DNA of 64,000 nt, taken from contig NZ_CP108518.1 of the NCBI RefSeq assembly GCF_035989885.1, positions 7,679,001-7,743,000 of the forward strand, read 5' to 3'. Position numbers and translations under genes: made by a program. The stretch comes from Streptomyces sp. NBC_01232 (GTDB lineage: Bacteria > Actinomycetota > Actinomycetes > Streptomycetales > Streptomycetaceae). The notes under the pieces were generated by a model, which had not been told where the DNA came from, did no database searches, and saw only the letters and a list, made by a program, of their open reading frames with translations. How positions within the stretch are numbered: position 1 is the first letter of the stretch; each line of letters begins with the position of its first letter. Below, in pieces: positions 27,572 to 37,456 of the stretch.

Positions 27572-28786
27572 ATGCCGACGACGATCAAGACGCTGAGCCC
27601 GGAAGTCGGGCGGATCGACACCGCGGGCCTGCGCGGGTACGACGCGGACGCCCTTGCGAAGTGCGCGCTCGATGCGGGCCAGCCGTGGTGGCGCCGCACG
27701 GCATGCGCGGAGGCGCTGGCCGGACGGGTGCCGCAGCGGCGCGTGGCCGAGTTGACCGCCTGCCTCCTGGACACCGGCGCCGTGGGGACCGTACGCATCG
27801 CACTGCTGCACCTCCTCGCGGACCGCACCGAACTGCTGCCCTGGCTGCGGCACGAGGACCGTGGCCAGGACAGCGCGTACGGCATGGCCGAGGCGGTACT
27901 GGAGGCCCGCAGCGCACTCGGCGACCTCACGGCGGTGGGCGCCCTGTCCACGCTCGCCTTCGGTCCCTGGCGTCACCGGCGGGAGATCGGCGAGGCGGGG
28001 CTCGACGAACTGACCGCACGCCACGGCGCCGAGGCAGTGCTCGCCCGGCTCGACGTGGCCCGGCCCGAGGACCGCTCCGTCATCGTCCGCATGCGCCGCC
28101 ACGCGGGCGAGGACGTCACCGACGCGCTCGCGGACCCCGACCGGGGAGTCGCCCACCGCGCCCAGGAGTTCCTGGCCGACCCCGTGCGGCTGCGCGGCGC
28201 TCTCGCAGCGGCGCCTACCGAGGAGGCGAAGCTGTGGGCCGTGTACGCGCTGCACCGGCTGACCGATGACACCGCCGAGACCCGGCACCTGTACGAGGAA
28301 CTGGGGCGGCCCCGCGTCGAGGTGAGCGGCCTGGACGAGGAGCTGCGCGCGGCGATCGTCCACGAGTACGGGCCGTGGGCCGAGGAGCGGAGCGATCCGC
28401 GGTGGCGGATCGAAGCCCTGTGCACGCAGCCGCCGCCGGCCGCCGACCCGGCCGAGCGGCTTCAACGGGCCTCGGCCGCGCTCACCGCCGCGGGCCTCGC
28501 ACCGAAGCCGCCGCTCTCCTGCGGCGAGGCCCACCGGCAGGGGGACGGTACGTACGACGTGATCGGCTACGGCGAGAGCGGCGGCGAGGTGCACATCAGC
28601 ACGCTCGGCCGCTTCGCCGCCGACCACGACGAGGACCCGGACGTCCGCCGCGCCCTCGAATCGGCCGGCTTCCGCTGGATCGACGACGCCGTCGGCTCGA
28701 TCCGGGTCACCGACCTGGGGGTGTACCACTTCGGCAGCCGCAACCCGCTGGACGTCCGCACCCTGCTGTTCTACTGGCAGGACTAG
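27572..28786 (+). CDS. HEAT-like helical repeat protein, function unknown
   Basis: This 404-aa protein is built mostly from short Ala/Leu/Arg-rich helices, such as WWRRTACAEALAG, RVAELTACLLDTGAVGTVRIALLHLLA and DRSVIVRMRRHAGEDVTDALADPDRGVAHRAQEFLAD, arranged like HEAT/armadillo repeats. The last 90 residues (YDVIGYGESGGEVHISTLGRF onward) look like a separate alpha/beta cap. There is no signal peptide and no catalytic motif. Such proteins usually bind other proteins. It is a single gene with its own start (ATG 27572) after the gdhA terminator and before the helicase gene on the same strand. Confidence 0.75.
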   Translation: MPTTIKTLSPEVGRIDTAGLRGYDADALAKCALDAGQPWWRRTACAEALAGRVPQRRVAELTACLLDTGAVGTVRIALLHLLADRTELLPWLRHEDRGQDSAYGMAEAVLEARSALGDLTAVGALSTLAFGPWRHRREIGEAGLDELTARHGAEAVLARLDVARPEDRSVIVRMRRHAGEDVTDALADPDRGVAHRAQEFLADPVRLRGALAAAPTEEAKLWAVYALHRLTDDTAETRHLYEELGRPRVEVSGLDEELRAAIVHEYGPWAEERSDPRWRIEALCTQPPPAADPAERLQRASAALTAAGLAPKPPLSCGEAHRQGDGTYDVIGYGESGGEVHISTLGRFAADHDEDPDVRRALESAGFRWIDDAVGSIRVTDLGVYHFGSRNPLDVRTLLFYWQD

Positions 28787-28878
28787 AGGGCGTTCTCCGC
28801 GGCAGGCCCGGCAGGCGCCCTGCCGCCGTGGTTGCGTTCCGTCCTATGATCGCCACTCCGCGTACGAGGGGGCTGGGT

Positions 28879-30918
28879 ATGGGGACAGGCGGGGCGGCAT
28901 CGCAGCGGGCGCAGGACGCGCGGCGGCAGGAGCGGTTACTCCGGGAGCAGTGGCAGGCCGCCCGTCGGCAGGCGCTGCGCCGGGACGCGGTCGGCGAGGG
29001 CGAGCAGCGGGTCCTCGCCCAGCTGTTGGTACTGACCGCGCGCGGATGGCGGCTGCTCGTCGACCGGCAATGGTCCGGGACACGGACCGCCGACGCGGAC
29101 ATGCTGCTCGTGGGACCCGGCGGTGTCTTCGTCATCGGCGTCACGGCCGGCGGCGAGCCGGGGGACGTATACGCGGCCGGGATGCTCGCCGCCACGAAGG
29201 CCGCCGAGAGTGCGGTGGCATCCCTCGGAATGTCACCGGTGGCGGTCCAGCCGCTCATGGTGTTCGCCGGGCGGCGCCTCGACGGAAACCTCGGCCGGAT
29301 ACGGCTCCTGGGTGAACACGAGATCGGCCCCGTGCTGATCTCGCAACGGCACAGGCTGCGCGCGGAATCGATCCGCGCGATCGCCGACCACCTCGAGCGG
29401 GTCTTCCCGGCCTATGCGGGGTCGGCGATCGACCAGCAGATGACGTCGCCGGCGCGCGAGGGCCACCCACAGACCTCCTCGGACGGGCTGTTCGACCTCG
29501 AAGGGCTGCGTGACGCGGTCCTGAAAGGGGCGATGCGAGCACCGATCGAACAGTGGATGACCTTCCTCCACCCCGATCAAGTCGCACTGGTACGCCGCAA
29601 CTGGTCGGGCCCGGCACGCATCAGCGGACCGGCGGGCACCGGCAAGACGGTCGTCGCCCTGCACCGGGCGGCCCACCTGGCCAGGCGGACGACCGGACGC
29701 ATCCTGTACGTCACCTTCGCCAACAACCTGCCCCGTGTGCAGAGCACCTTCCTCAAGGCCATGGCCCCGGCCGTCGCCGACCGGGTGGACTTCCGCAGCC
29801 TCCACTCCTGGGCACAGGATTTCCTCCAGGAGCGGGGCGTACCGGTGCGGCTGCACGGGGACAAGGCCGAGACCGCCTTCAGTCTCGCCTGGAAACACGT
29901 CGGCCGCGGGAGCCGACTGGCCGAGCTCGACCCGGCCCCCACCTACTGGCGCGAGGAGATCGACTACGTCATCAAGGGGCGCGGCCTCACCCGCTTCGAG
30001 CAGTACGCGACCGTCCCCAGGCGGCGCCGGAGGGCCGGCCTCCACCGCACCCACCGGCAGGCGGTGTGGGAACTGTACGAGACCTACGAATCGCTGCGCG
30101 GCGAGCGCGGCGTCCATGACTTCAACGACATCCTCTCCCTCGCCCTGGCCGAAGCGACCCGCCGGCGCGAGCGGCCCCCGTACTCGGCCGTCATCGTGGA
30201 CGAGGTCCAGGACCTCACACTCGTCGGCGTGCGCCTCCTGCACGCGCTCGTCGGCGATGAGCCCAACGGTCTGCTCCTCGTCGGCGACGGCCAGCAGACC
30301 GTGTACCCGGGAGGCTTCCGCCTCACCGACGCGGGCATCGACATCCGCGGCGACCGCGGCCAGGTGCTGCGCACCAACTACCGCAACAGCAGGCAGATCC
30401 TGGACGCGGCCCTCACCGTCGTGGCCGACGACACCTTCGAGGACCTCGACGGCATGCGCACCCCGGGCCGCCGCGATGTCGACCTCACCTACCACGACGG
30501 CGACGTCGTACGCGTCACCAGGCCCACGGTGGAGGCCCATGACTGGGAACTCCTGGACGCACTGCGCTCCCTGCCGGACGGCGCGCTCGCCGACACCGCC
30601 CTGCTGTGCCCCTCCATGCGCGCCATCACCCACTACCAGCGGCTGCTCACTCAAGCCGGCATTTCCGTATGCCAGTTGGAGCACTACGACGGCCACGCGG
30701 TCGACTCGGTGAAGCTGGGCACCTACCGCAGGGCCAAGGGACTGGAGTTCAAGAACGTCTTCCTGCCCCAGCACGACCCGGTGTTCGCCAGCGGGACCGC
30801 AGGCGGCACGGCGACGCCGGAAACGGCCCGGGAACGCGAGGAACTGCTGCGCAGCATGCTCTTCGTGGCGATGACCCGGGCCCGCGACCTGCTGTGGCTC
30901 GGCGGCGTCACCGGGTAG
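28879..30918 (+). CDS. NERD-domain UvrD/Rep-like superfamily 1 helicase
   Basis: About 679 aa. The N-terminal region (about 30-150) has a NERD nuclease-related pattern: GEGEQRVLAQLL, RGWRLLVDRQW, then ADMLLVGPGGVFVI. The helicase core follows with Walker A GPAGTGKTVVAL, LYVTFANNL, motif II VIVDEVQDL, GDGQQTVYPGGF, LRTNYRNSRQIL and a final FVAMTRARDLLWLGG (motif VI). It should unwind DNA with ATP in repair or defence. ATG 28879 has GAGGGGG 8 bases upstream; ATG 28846 is an alternative. No partner genes of a known defence system flank it. Confidence 0.88.
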   Translation: MGTGGAASQRAQDARRQERLLREQWQAARRQALRRDAVGEGEQRVLAQLLVLTARGWRLLVDRQWSGTRTADADMLLVGPGGVFVIGVTAGGEPGDVYAAGMLAATKAAESAVASLGMSPVAVQPLMVFAGRRLDGNLGRIRLLGEHEIGPVLISQRHRLRAESIRAIADHLERVFPAYAGSAIDQQMTSPAREGHPQTSSDGLFDLEGLRDAVLKGAMRAPIEQWMTFLHPDQVALVRRNWSGPARISGPAGTGKTVVALHRAAHLARRTTGRILYVTFANNLPRVQSTFLKAMAPAVADRVDFRSLHSWAQDFLQERGVPVRLHGDKAETAFSLAWKHVGRGSRLAELDPAPTYWREEIDYVIKGRGLTRFEQYATVPRRRRRAGLHRTHRQAVWELYETYESLRGERGVHDFNDILSLALAEATRRRERPPYSAVIVDEVQDLTLVGVRLLHALVGDEPNGLLLVGDGQQTVYPGGFRLTDAGIDIRGDRGQVLRTNYRNSRQILDAALTVVADDTFEDLDGMRTPGRRDVDLTYHDGDVVRVTRPTVEAHDWELLDALRSLPDGALADTALLCPSMRAITHYQRLLTQAGISVCQLEHYDGHAVDSVKLGTYRRAKGLEFKNVFLPQHDPVFASGTAGGTATPETAREREELLRSMLFVAMTRARDLLWLGGVTG

Positions 30919-30933
30919 GGGAGAGGACAGGAC

Positions 30934-30960
30934 GCGCCCCTACGGGGTGGGAGGGGGCGC
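30934..30960 (+). terminator. Weak hairpin after the helicase gene
   Basis: GCGCCCC (30934-30940) pairs with GGGGCGC (30954-30960) across a 13-nt loop, shortly after the helicase stop. A short stem; possible terminator. Confidence 0.35.
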
Positions 30961-31053
30961 TTGCCAGGGTGCGATGCGTCCTGGTTGGCCCGCAGCGGTG
31001 TGCCCAGACTCGGTGAGGCGGAGCCATCCGCCTCGAACGAGGAGTGGGACAGC

Positions 31054-31788
31054 ATGAGGAACGAAGCCAGGGCCGTGGCCATCACCGGAGCCAGCAGCGG
31101 GATCGGGGAGGAGACGGCCCGGCGGCTCGCCGCCGACGGCCACCGGTTGTTCCTGGGCGCGCGGCGCACCGAACGCCTCGACGCGCTCAGCCGGGAGATC
31201 AACGAGGCAGGCGGTACCGCGGCCTTCCGGCGGCTGGACGTCACCGACGCCGCCGATGTACGGGCCTTCGTGGCCGCCGCCCGGGAGCAGTACGGCCGCC
31301 TGGACGTGATGGTCAACAACGCCGGGGTGATGCCGCTCTCGCCGCTGGACGCGCTGAAGGTCGACGAGTGGGACCGGATGATCGACGTCAACGTGCGGGG
31401 TGTGCTGCACGGGATCGCCGCCGCCCTGCCCGTGATGCGCGCCCAGGGCGGCGGGCACTTCGTGAACGTCGCCTCCGTCGGTGCGTACGAGGTGTCGCCC
31501 ACGGCGGCTGTCTACTGCGCCACCAAGTTCGCCGTCCGGGCCATATCCGAGGGGCTGCGCCAGGAGTCGGACGGCTCCGTCCGGGTCACACTGGTCTCTC
31601 CGGGCGTGACCGAGTCCGAGCTGGCGGAAGGGATCTCCGATCCTGCCGCGAGGGAGGCCATGAAGGCCTACCGCGCCGTGGCGCTGCCGGCGTCCGCCAT
31701 CGCCGGGGCCATCGCCTACGCCGTCGCCCAGCCGGCCGGGGTCGACGTCAACGAGATCGTCGTACGTCCCGCCGCGAGTGCCCAGTAG
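31054..31788 (+). CDS. Short-chain dehydrogenase/reductase (classical SDR)
   Basis: This 244-aa oxidoreductase has the full classical SDR set: TGASSGIG cofactor motif (near 10-17), LDVTDAADV, NNAGVMP, the catalytic Ser in VNVASVGAYEVS and the YCATK catalytic Tyr/Lys pair. An Arg after the second strand (GARRTER) suggests NADP(H). GAGGAG lies 9 bases before ATG 31054. Its TAG overlaps the GTG of the next gene by one base (TAGTG), so the two proteins are made together. Substrate unknown. Confidence 0.93.
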   Translation: MRNEARAVAITGASSGIGEETARRLAADGHRLFLGARRTERLDALSREINEAGGTAAFRRLDVTDAADVRAFVAAAREQYGRLDVMVNNAGVMPLSPLDALKVDEWDRMIDVNVRGVLHGIAAALPVMRAQGGGHFVNVASVGAYEVSPTAAVYCATKFAVRAISEGLRQESDGSVRVTLVSPGVTESELAEGISDPAAREAMKAYRAVALPASAIAGAIAYAVAQPAGVDVNEIVVRPAASAQ

Positions 31789-32258
31789 TGCCCGCCGGGA
31801 CGTACCAGGACCTGCTGCACCGGCTGCGGGTCCTGGAGGACAAGGAAGCCCTGCGGGCGCTCATGATCCGCGGCTGGCGGGCGCTGGACCGCAAGGACTG
31901 GCGGACCTGGATCGAGTGCTGGGCCGAGGACGCGGTGCTGGAGTTCGGGCCGTGGGGAGAGATCCGCGGCCGGGAGGCGGTCCGGGCGAAGGTGGAGGAG
32001 GCGGAGGCGCACTTCCCGAGCATGCAGCACCACATCCTGAACATGGACTTCCGGGTGGAGGAGGACCGGGCGACGGGCATCGGCTACATGTGGTTCGTCG
32101 CCGTGACAAGGAGCGCGCCAGGCTCTTCGCCCTACTCCATGGGCGGTCCGTACGACTGGGACTTCCGCCGGGATCCCGAGGGCGGCTGGCTCCTGGTCCG
32201 CCAGCGGCTGGGCGTCTGGTGGACCGACGGGGAGGAGACACCCGAGGGCCTCGGGTAG
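31788..32258 (+). CDS. SnoaL-like (NTF2 fold) protein
   Basis: This 156-aa protein is read as the SnoaL/NTF2-like cone fold: LEDKEALRALMIRGWRALDRKDWRTWIECWAEDAVLEFGPWGEIRGREAVRAK is the usual helix-helix-strand start, and QHHILNMDFRVEEDRATGIGYMW follows. Relatives include polyketide cyclases, isomerases and small hydroxylases. GTG 31788 shares one base with the stop of the SDR gene, which strongly suggests joint action on one metabolite. Convergent with the peptide export operon (28 bp gap). The specific reaction is unknown. Confidence 0.8.
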   Translation: MPAGTYQDLLHRLRVLEDKEALRALMIRGWRALDRKDWRTWIECWAEDAVLEFGPWGEIRGREAVRAKVEEAEAHFPSMQHHILNMDFRVEEDRATGIGYMWFVAVTRSAPGSSPYSMGGPYDWDFRRDPEGGWLLVRQRLGVWWTDGEETPEGLG

Positions 32259-32286
32259 CCGCTGCACCCGGTGAGGGGGCGGTCCG

Positions 32287-35139
32287 TCAGCGCAGTTGGC
32301 GGCGGACCAGGCCGTGGAAGAGACCGGTCGTGTCCGCGAGCAGGCCGGCCGGCGGGCCCTGCTGGACGATCCGCCCGTCCGCCATGACGATCACGCGGTC
32401 GGCGTCCATCACCGTGGAGAGCCGGTGGGCGATCACGAGGCGGGTGGTCCGCAGGACGCGGGTGGACTCGATCACCACGCGCTGGGCCTGGTTGTCCAGC
32501 GCGCTGGTGGCCTCGTCGAAGAACAGGATGCGCGGCTTGCGGATGAGGGCCTGGGCGATCATCAGCCGTTGGCGCTGGCCGCCCGATACGGTGCCCCCGC
32601 CGTCGGACAGGATGGTGTGCATGCCCATCGGCATGGCCTTGATGTCCTCCGCCAGGCCCGCCATCGCCGCGGCCTCCCACGCCTCCTCGAGCGAGAACGT
32701 CCCGGCGCCGCGAATGCAGTCGAGGATCGATCCGGTGAGGGGCTGGGCGTTCTGCAGGACGACGCCGCACTGGCGGCGCACGGCCGCCTGGTCGAGCGCG
32801 GCCAGGTCCTGGCCGTCGTAGAGCACGCTGCCCGCGACGGGCCTGTCGAAGCCGATGAGCAGCCGCAGCAGGGTCGACTTGCCGCAGCCGCTGGCCCCGA
32901 CGATCGCGACGAACTCGCCCTGTACGACCCGGAGACTGATGTCGTCGAGCACGAGCGGGCCGTCGTCGCCGTAGCGGTAGGACAGGTTCTTGGCCTCCAG
33001 GGCACCGGTCAGTTCCCCCGGCCGGGTACTGGAGCCGCCCACCTCGGGGGTCTCCCGCAGGACCGGTGCGATCTGCTCGAACATCGGCAGCACCGCGGCG
33101 GCCGAGATGAGCGCCCCGGTCAGCTGTGTGACCGACGAGAGCAGCATCGTCAGCGCGGTGCTGAAGGTGAGGAACTCACTGGCGGACATGGTGCCGCGCG
33201 CCGGGCCGGCCAGCAGCACGAACATGACCAGCGTGCACAGCGGCAGGCAGACGGCCCCGAGGACGGTGATGAGGTTCTGGATCCGGCCGATGCGCTGCTG
33301 CAGGTCGCGGGTACGGGCGAACTCCCCGGCCCAGGCGGCGTACGCGAAGCTCTCGGCCGCGGCGACGCGGAGCTTGGGCAGGCCGCGCAGGGTCTGGAAG
33401 GCCTGATTGGCCAGGCGGAGGCCGAGGGTGTTCAGCCGGCGCTCGTGGCGGAGCTGCCACAGCCCCAGACCCAGGAAGATCCCCCCGATGACGACCAGCA
33501 TGGCCAGCGCCGCCATCGCCAGCGGCACGCTGTGTACGAGGAGCAGTACGAGGTTCACCAGGCCGACCGCGCACGCCTGTACGCAGACCGGGCCGATGCC
33601 GGACAGCACGCGGCGTATCGCGCTGATGCCCATCGCCGCACCGGCCAGTTCGCCGGTGGAGCGGCCCGCGAAGAACTTCGCCGGCAGCCGCAGCAGCCGG
33701 TCCCACACGGCCGGCTGCAAGGTGGCCTCGATGCGGCCCTCCATGCGCAGGAGGGAGACGTTCTGCAGCAGCATGAAGACGGCCGAGACGACGCCGGCCG
33801 CGATCAGTGCCAGCCCGGTCTGCACGATGAGGCCGTTCTCGGCCTGCGGCACGTACCGGCCGAGGACCTGGCCGGTGCCGATCGGCACCAGGGCGGCCAG
33901 CACCACCGAGACCAGCCCGCCGAGCATCAGGCTGCGCAGCTCGGGGAAGGTGCCGCGCACGCTGAAGCGGATCAGGGCGGGCAGGCCCACCCGCCCGTCG
34001 GGCAGGGGGCGGTACAGCATGACGGCGCGCGGTTCGAAGGCTGCCTCGTTGGCCTTCTTGACGCGCTCGCGCCTGCCGGTGGCGGGTTCGACCGCTTCGT
34101 AGCCGCCGCGCCGCCACAGCAGGGCGACCGGCGTGCCGTCCTTCTCGCGCCGCCCCACCAGCGGACCGCTGTTCTCCCGCCACCAGCGTCCGTCGAGCCC
34201 GACCGCGCGGGTGCGGATCCGCGAGGCGAGGGCGATGCGTTCGACGGGATCCAGCTGCTCGGGGGTGGCGCCGGCCTCGCCGGGCGGGGACAGGGTGATG
34301 CCGGCCGCTCGGGCGACGACGCGGCACGCGGCGAAGGTCGCGTCGTCGCTCCCGCCCCGGTGGGGGTCCCGGCCGGAGCCGGCGATGGACGCCAGCAGGG
34401 TCCGGTCCGCCCGGGTACGCGCCGCCCGGCCCGCCTCGATCCCGGCGGCCGTGCGGTCCTCGTGCGCGCGCTCGAGCTGTTCGATCCAGCCGTCCAGGGC
34501 GTACAGCAGCCGGTGCTGCTGGTCGACCATGCCCTGCCACATCGCCGCGTCGACGAGGAGGGTGCCGACCGCCTCCGCCTCGTAGGCGGCGCCGTACTGC
34601 ACGCTGCCGGGGGCGATCTGCATCCACAGGATGTCGTCGTCGGCTCCGCCGTGCCCGGTGGTGGCGATGCCGTCCAGCGGTGCCTGGTAGAGCACGCGCA
34701 GACCGCGGCCGATGCCGCGCGCGAAGGCGTCCTCGAGGGGGCTGGGTCCTGCAGGGGCGTAGTGCCCTTCGTCGGCGTACCACGGTCCGCCGGGGATCGG
34801 GCTCCCGTACGCCGGGTACTCGGGGCGGTACAGCTCCCGCAGTTCGATGCGGCGCAGCCGGCAGCCCTGCACGGGCCGGCCGACCAGGGTGTGACCGGGG
34901 CCCTCGGCCGGACCGAGCAGCAGCGTGCCCGGCTCCAGGCGGCCCAGGAAGTGCCAGTGCCCGGCCTGCGCGGCGTCCACCGCGAACAGGTCCAGCTCGC
35001 CCTGGACGACCAGCCACAGGACGAGCGGGCCTTCCAGGAACAGACTGCCCGCGCCCGCGCGGTCGACGGGGGTGCCCAGTGCGCCCAGGGCCGCGACGAC
35101 CGGGTCCGGGGCCCCGCCCGGCGTGTGCTCGTGCGTCAC
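32287..35139 (-). CDS. NHLM-type bacteriocin export ABC transporter (permease/ATPase, no peptidase)
   Basis: This 950-aa half-size ABC exporter has a long N-terminal region of about 400 residues (with a cyclic-nucleotide-binding-like start, LFLEGPLVLWLVVQGELDLFAV), a membrane domain with about 6 helices (near 410-690) and a C-terminal ATPase: VGASGCGKST (Walker A), TVSGGQRQRLMIAQAL (signature), RILFFDEATSAL (Walker B) and the switch IAHRLSTV. This layout matches the second ATPase/permease of NHLM peptide export systems. It has no C39 domain. GTG 35139 starts one base after the upstream stop. It is the last gene of the operon and probably pairs with the peptidase-containing transporter. Confidence 0.9.
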   Translation of the reverse strand: MTHEHTPGGAPDPVVAALGALGTPVDRAGAGSLFLEGPLVLWLVVQGELDLFAVDAAQAGHWHFLGRLEPGTLLLGPAEGPGHTLVGRPVQGCRLRRIELRELYRPEYPAYGSPIPGGPWYADEGHYAPAGPSPLEDAFARGIGRGLRVLYQAPLDGIATTGHGGADDDILWMQIAPGSVQYGAAYEAEAVGTLLVDAAMWQGMVDQQHRLLYALDGWIEQLERAHEDRTAAGIEAGRAARTRADRTLLASIAGSGRDPHRGGSDDATFAACRVVARAAGITLSPPGEAGATPEQLDPVERIALASRIRTRAVGLDGRWWRENSGPLVGRREKDGTPVALLWRRGGYEAVEPATGRRERVKKANEAAFEPRAVMLYRPLPDGRVGLPALIRFSVRGTFPELRSLMLGGLVSVVLAALVPIGTGQVLGRYVPQAENGLIVQTGLALIAAGVVSAVFMLLQNVSLLRMEGRIEATLQPAVWDRLLRLPAKFFAGRSTGELAGAAMGISAIRRVLSGIGPVCVQACAVGLVNLVLLLVHSVPLAMAALAMLVVIGGIFLGLGLWQLRHERRLNTLGLRLANQAFQTLRGLPKLRVAAAESFAYAAWAGEFARTRDLQQRIGRIQNLITVLGAVCLPLCTLVMFVLLAGPARGTMSASEFLTFSTALTMLLSSVTQLTGALISAAAVLPMFEQIAPVLRETPEVGGSSTRPGELTGALEAKNLSYRYGDDGPLVLDDISLRVVQGEFVAIVGASGCGKSTLLRLLIGFDRPVAGSVLYDGQDLAALDQAAVRRQCGVVLQNAQPLTGSILDCIRGAGTFSLEEAWEAAAMAGLAEDIKAMPMGMHTILSDGGGTVSGGQRQRLMIAQALIRKPRILFFDEATSALDNQAQRVVIESTRVLRTTRLVIAHRLSTVMDADRVIVMADGRIVQQGPPAGLLADTTGLFHGLVRRQLR

Positions 35140-35140
35140 C

Positions 35141-37456
35141 TCAGTGCTCCTTGACCAAGGAGGCGTACGGGCCCTGTGCGGCGACGAGATGCTCGTGCCG
35201 GCCGCGTTCCACGACCGTGCCCCGGTCGAGCACCACGATCTCGTCGCTGTCGCGCACGGTGCTCAGCCGGTGGGCGATGACCACACAGGCACAGCCGCGG
35301 CGGCGCAGGTTGTCGATGATGGTCTGCTCGGTCACCGCGTCCAGGGCGCTGGTCACCTCGTCGAGCACCATGACGCTGGGGCGGCGCACCAGCGCCCGCG
35401 CGATCTCCAGGCGCTGGCGCTGGCCGCCGGAGAAGTTGCGGCCGTCCTGCTCGACACGGCTGTGGATGCCACCGGGGCGGCGGGCCACCACCTCGTGCAC
35501 GGCGGCGTCCTCCAGGGCGGCGACGACCGCCTCGTCCGGGATGGAGGGGTCCCACAGCGTGACGTTGTCGCGGACGGTGCCCTCGAAGAGGAAGACGTCC
35601 TGGTCGACGAAGGAGACGGAAGCGGCCAGCGCGCCGCGCGGGATGTCCTCCAGCCGCATCCCGTCGATGCGTATGGCCCCGGCCCAGGGCGTGTGCAGGC
35701 CGGAAATCAGCCGGGAGACGGTGGACTTGCCGCTGCCGGAGCCGCCGACGAGCGCGACCTGCTGTCCGGGCCCGACCGAGAGCGAGAAGTCCTTGAACAG
35801 CGGGGCGTCCAGAGGGCTGTAGCCGAAGGTGATGCCGTCCAGCTCCACATGCCCCTTCAGGCGTCGGGTGGAGGCGGCGGGCTCGCGCCGGGCGTAGACC
35901 GGGTCGACCGGAAAGTTCTCGACGTCCCGCAGACGGGCGACGTCGGCCGCGAAGTCCTGGATCCGGCCGGCGACGCCGCCGAGCCGGGAGATCGGCGCGG
36001 TGAAGCTGGTGACCAGGGCCTGGAAGGCGACGAGCAGGCCCACGGTGAGATGGCCCTCGACCGCCCGCAGGCCGCCGATCGTCAGGATCAGCGCACTGTT
36101 GAACGCCGCCAGCGTGGGTGCGACGATCGCCAGCCACGCACTGGGCACGCCGAGCCGCTGCTGTACGTCGAGGGTGACCGCGTGCTGTCCGGCCCAGCGG
36201 CGGAAGAAGCCGTTCTCGCCGCCCGTGGCCTTCATCGTCTCGATGAGCTGGAGACCGCCGTAGGAGGTGTTGGTCAGGCGGGCGCTCTCGGCGCGCAGCT
36301 TCTGGGTCCCGGTGGCCCTCATACGGATCGCGACCCGCAGGGCGATCACATTGAGCAGCGCCACGGCCACGCCGACGAGCGTGAGCTGTGGATCGTAGGT
36401 CCACAGCAGCACCGCGTAGAGCACCACCACCACGGCGTCCACGCCCGCGGCGGACAGATCCCGGGCGAGGGTCTCGGCGACCGTGTCGTTGGACTGCAGG
36501 CGCTGGACCAGGTCGGCCGGGTTGCGCTGGGAGTAGAAGGTGACCGGAAGTCTGAGCAGGTGCCGGAAGAAGCGGGCACTGCCCAGGGTCGAGGAGATGA
36601 TGCGCCCGCGCAGCAGGTTGGCCTGCAGGAGCGCGGTGAGGGTCGCGGTGAGTACGAGGGCGACGGCCATCGAGGCGAACAGGACGCCCAGCAGGGACGT
36701 CTGCTCCCCGATGAGGAACATGTCGATGTACGTCCGGCTCAGGGCCGGTACCGACACACCGACCGCGACCAGGAGGAGGCTGGAGACCACGGCGGCGGCC
36801 ATGGTGCCCGAAGTGCCCCGGAGGCGGTCCGGCATGGTGCCCAGGATGCCGGGCCTGCGGCCGCCGCGGCGAAAGCCCTCACCGGGCTCGAAGGTGAGGA
36901 CGACGCCGGTGAAGCTGGTGTCGAACTCCTCCATCGGGACGAACCGGCGGCCCTTGCCGGGGTCGTTGACGTACACGCCCCTGCGACCGAACCTCCGGGC
37001 CGTGCCCTCGTAGACGACGTAGTGGTTGAACTCCCAGAAGAGGATCGCCGGGGCGCTCACCCCGGCGAGCGCGGCCAGGTCCATCTGCATGCCCTTGGCC
37101 CCCAGTCCGTACCCGCGGGCGGCCTTGAGGAGGTTGCTGGCGCGGGAGCCGTCGCGGGAGACGCCGCAGGCGATGCGCAGTTCCTCGAGGGGGACGAAGC
37201 GTCCGTGGTGGCCGAGGACCATGGCCAGGGCGGCGGCGCCGCATTCCACCGCCTCCATCTGCAGCACGGTGGGGGTGCGTACGGGGCGGGGTGTCCGGCC
37301 CCTGGGAGCGGACGTGGGTGTGGGGGCGGACCTGCGGCGCGTGCCGCCCTTCGGCTCGGGGCGGTGTCGGCGGCGTCCGGCGGGCGGGAGCTGCGGCGCC
37401 CGCGTCTGCGCACCGGTCTGCACACCGGCCTGCGTCCCGGTCTTTGGCGCGGTCAC
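35141..37456 (-). CDS. C39 peptidase-containing bacteriocin ABC transporter (NHLM type)
   Basis: This 771-aa exporter cleaves the leader and transports the core peptide. After a disordered Pro/Arg/Thr-rich start of about 60 residues comes the C39 domain: LQMEAVECGAAALAMVL (catalytic Cys), EFNHYVVYEG (His) and VNDPGKGRR (Asp). A 6-helix membrane domain follows, then the ATPase with VGGSGSGKST, FSGGQRQRLEIARAL, VMVLDEVTSALD and IAHRLSTV. C39 domains cut after a double glycine, exactly what the precursor gene of this operon offers (VSGG). GTG 37456 overlaps the stop of the HlyD-like gene (GTGA). Confidence 0.95.
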   Translation of the reverse strand: MTAPKTGTQAGVQTGAQTRAPQLPPAGRRRHRPEPKGGTRRRSAPTPTSAPRGRTPRPVRTPTVLQMEAVECGAAALAMVLGHHGRFVPLEELRIACGVSRDGSRASNLLKAARGYGLGAKGMQMDLAALAGVSAPAILFWEFNHYVVYEGTARRFGRRGVYVNDPGKGRRFVPMEEFDTSFTGVVLTFEPGEGFRRGGRRPGILGTMPDRLRGTSGTMAAAVVSSLLLVAVGVSVPALSRTYIDMFLIGEQTSLLGVLFASMAVALVLTATLTALLQANLLRGRIISSTLGSARFFRHLLRLPVTFYSQRNPADLVQRLQSNDTVAETLARDLSAAGVDAVVVVLYAVLLWTYDPQLTLVGVAVALLNVIALRVAIRMRATGTQKLRAESARLTNTSYGGLQLIETMKATGGENGFFRRWAGQHAVTLDVQQRLGVPSAWLAIVAPTLAAFNSALILTIGGLRAVEGHLTVGLLVAFQALVTSFTAPISRLGGVAGRIQDFAADVARLRDVENFPVDPVYARREPAASTRRLKGHVELDGITFGYSPLDAPLFKDFSLSVGPGQQVALVGGSGSGKSTVSRLISGLHTPWAGAIRIDGMRLEDIPRGALAASVSFVDQDVFLFEGTVRDNVTLWDPSIPDEAVVAALEDAAVHEVVARRPGGIHSRVEQDGRNFSGGQRQRLEIARALVRRPSVMVLDEVTSALDAVTEQTIIDNLRRRGCACVVIAHRLSTVRDSDEIVVLDRGTVVERGRHEHLVAAQGPYASLVKEH

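Noticed and set aside
32296..35154. 952-codon plus-strand frame opposite the ABC transporter
   Set aside because: It is a mirror of the ABC transporter gene, with no domain or ribosome-binding site; composition bias only.
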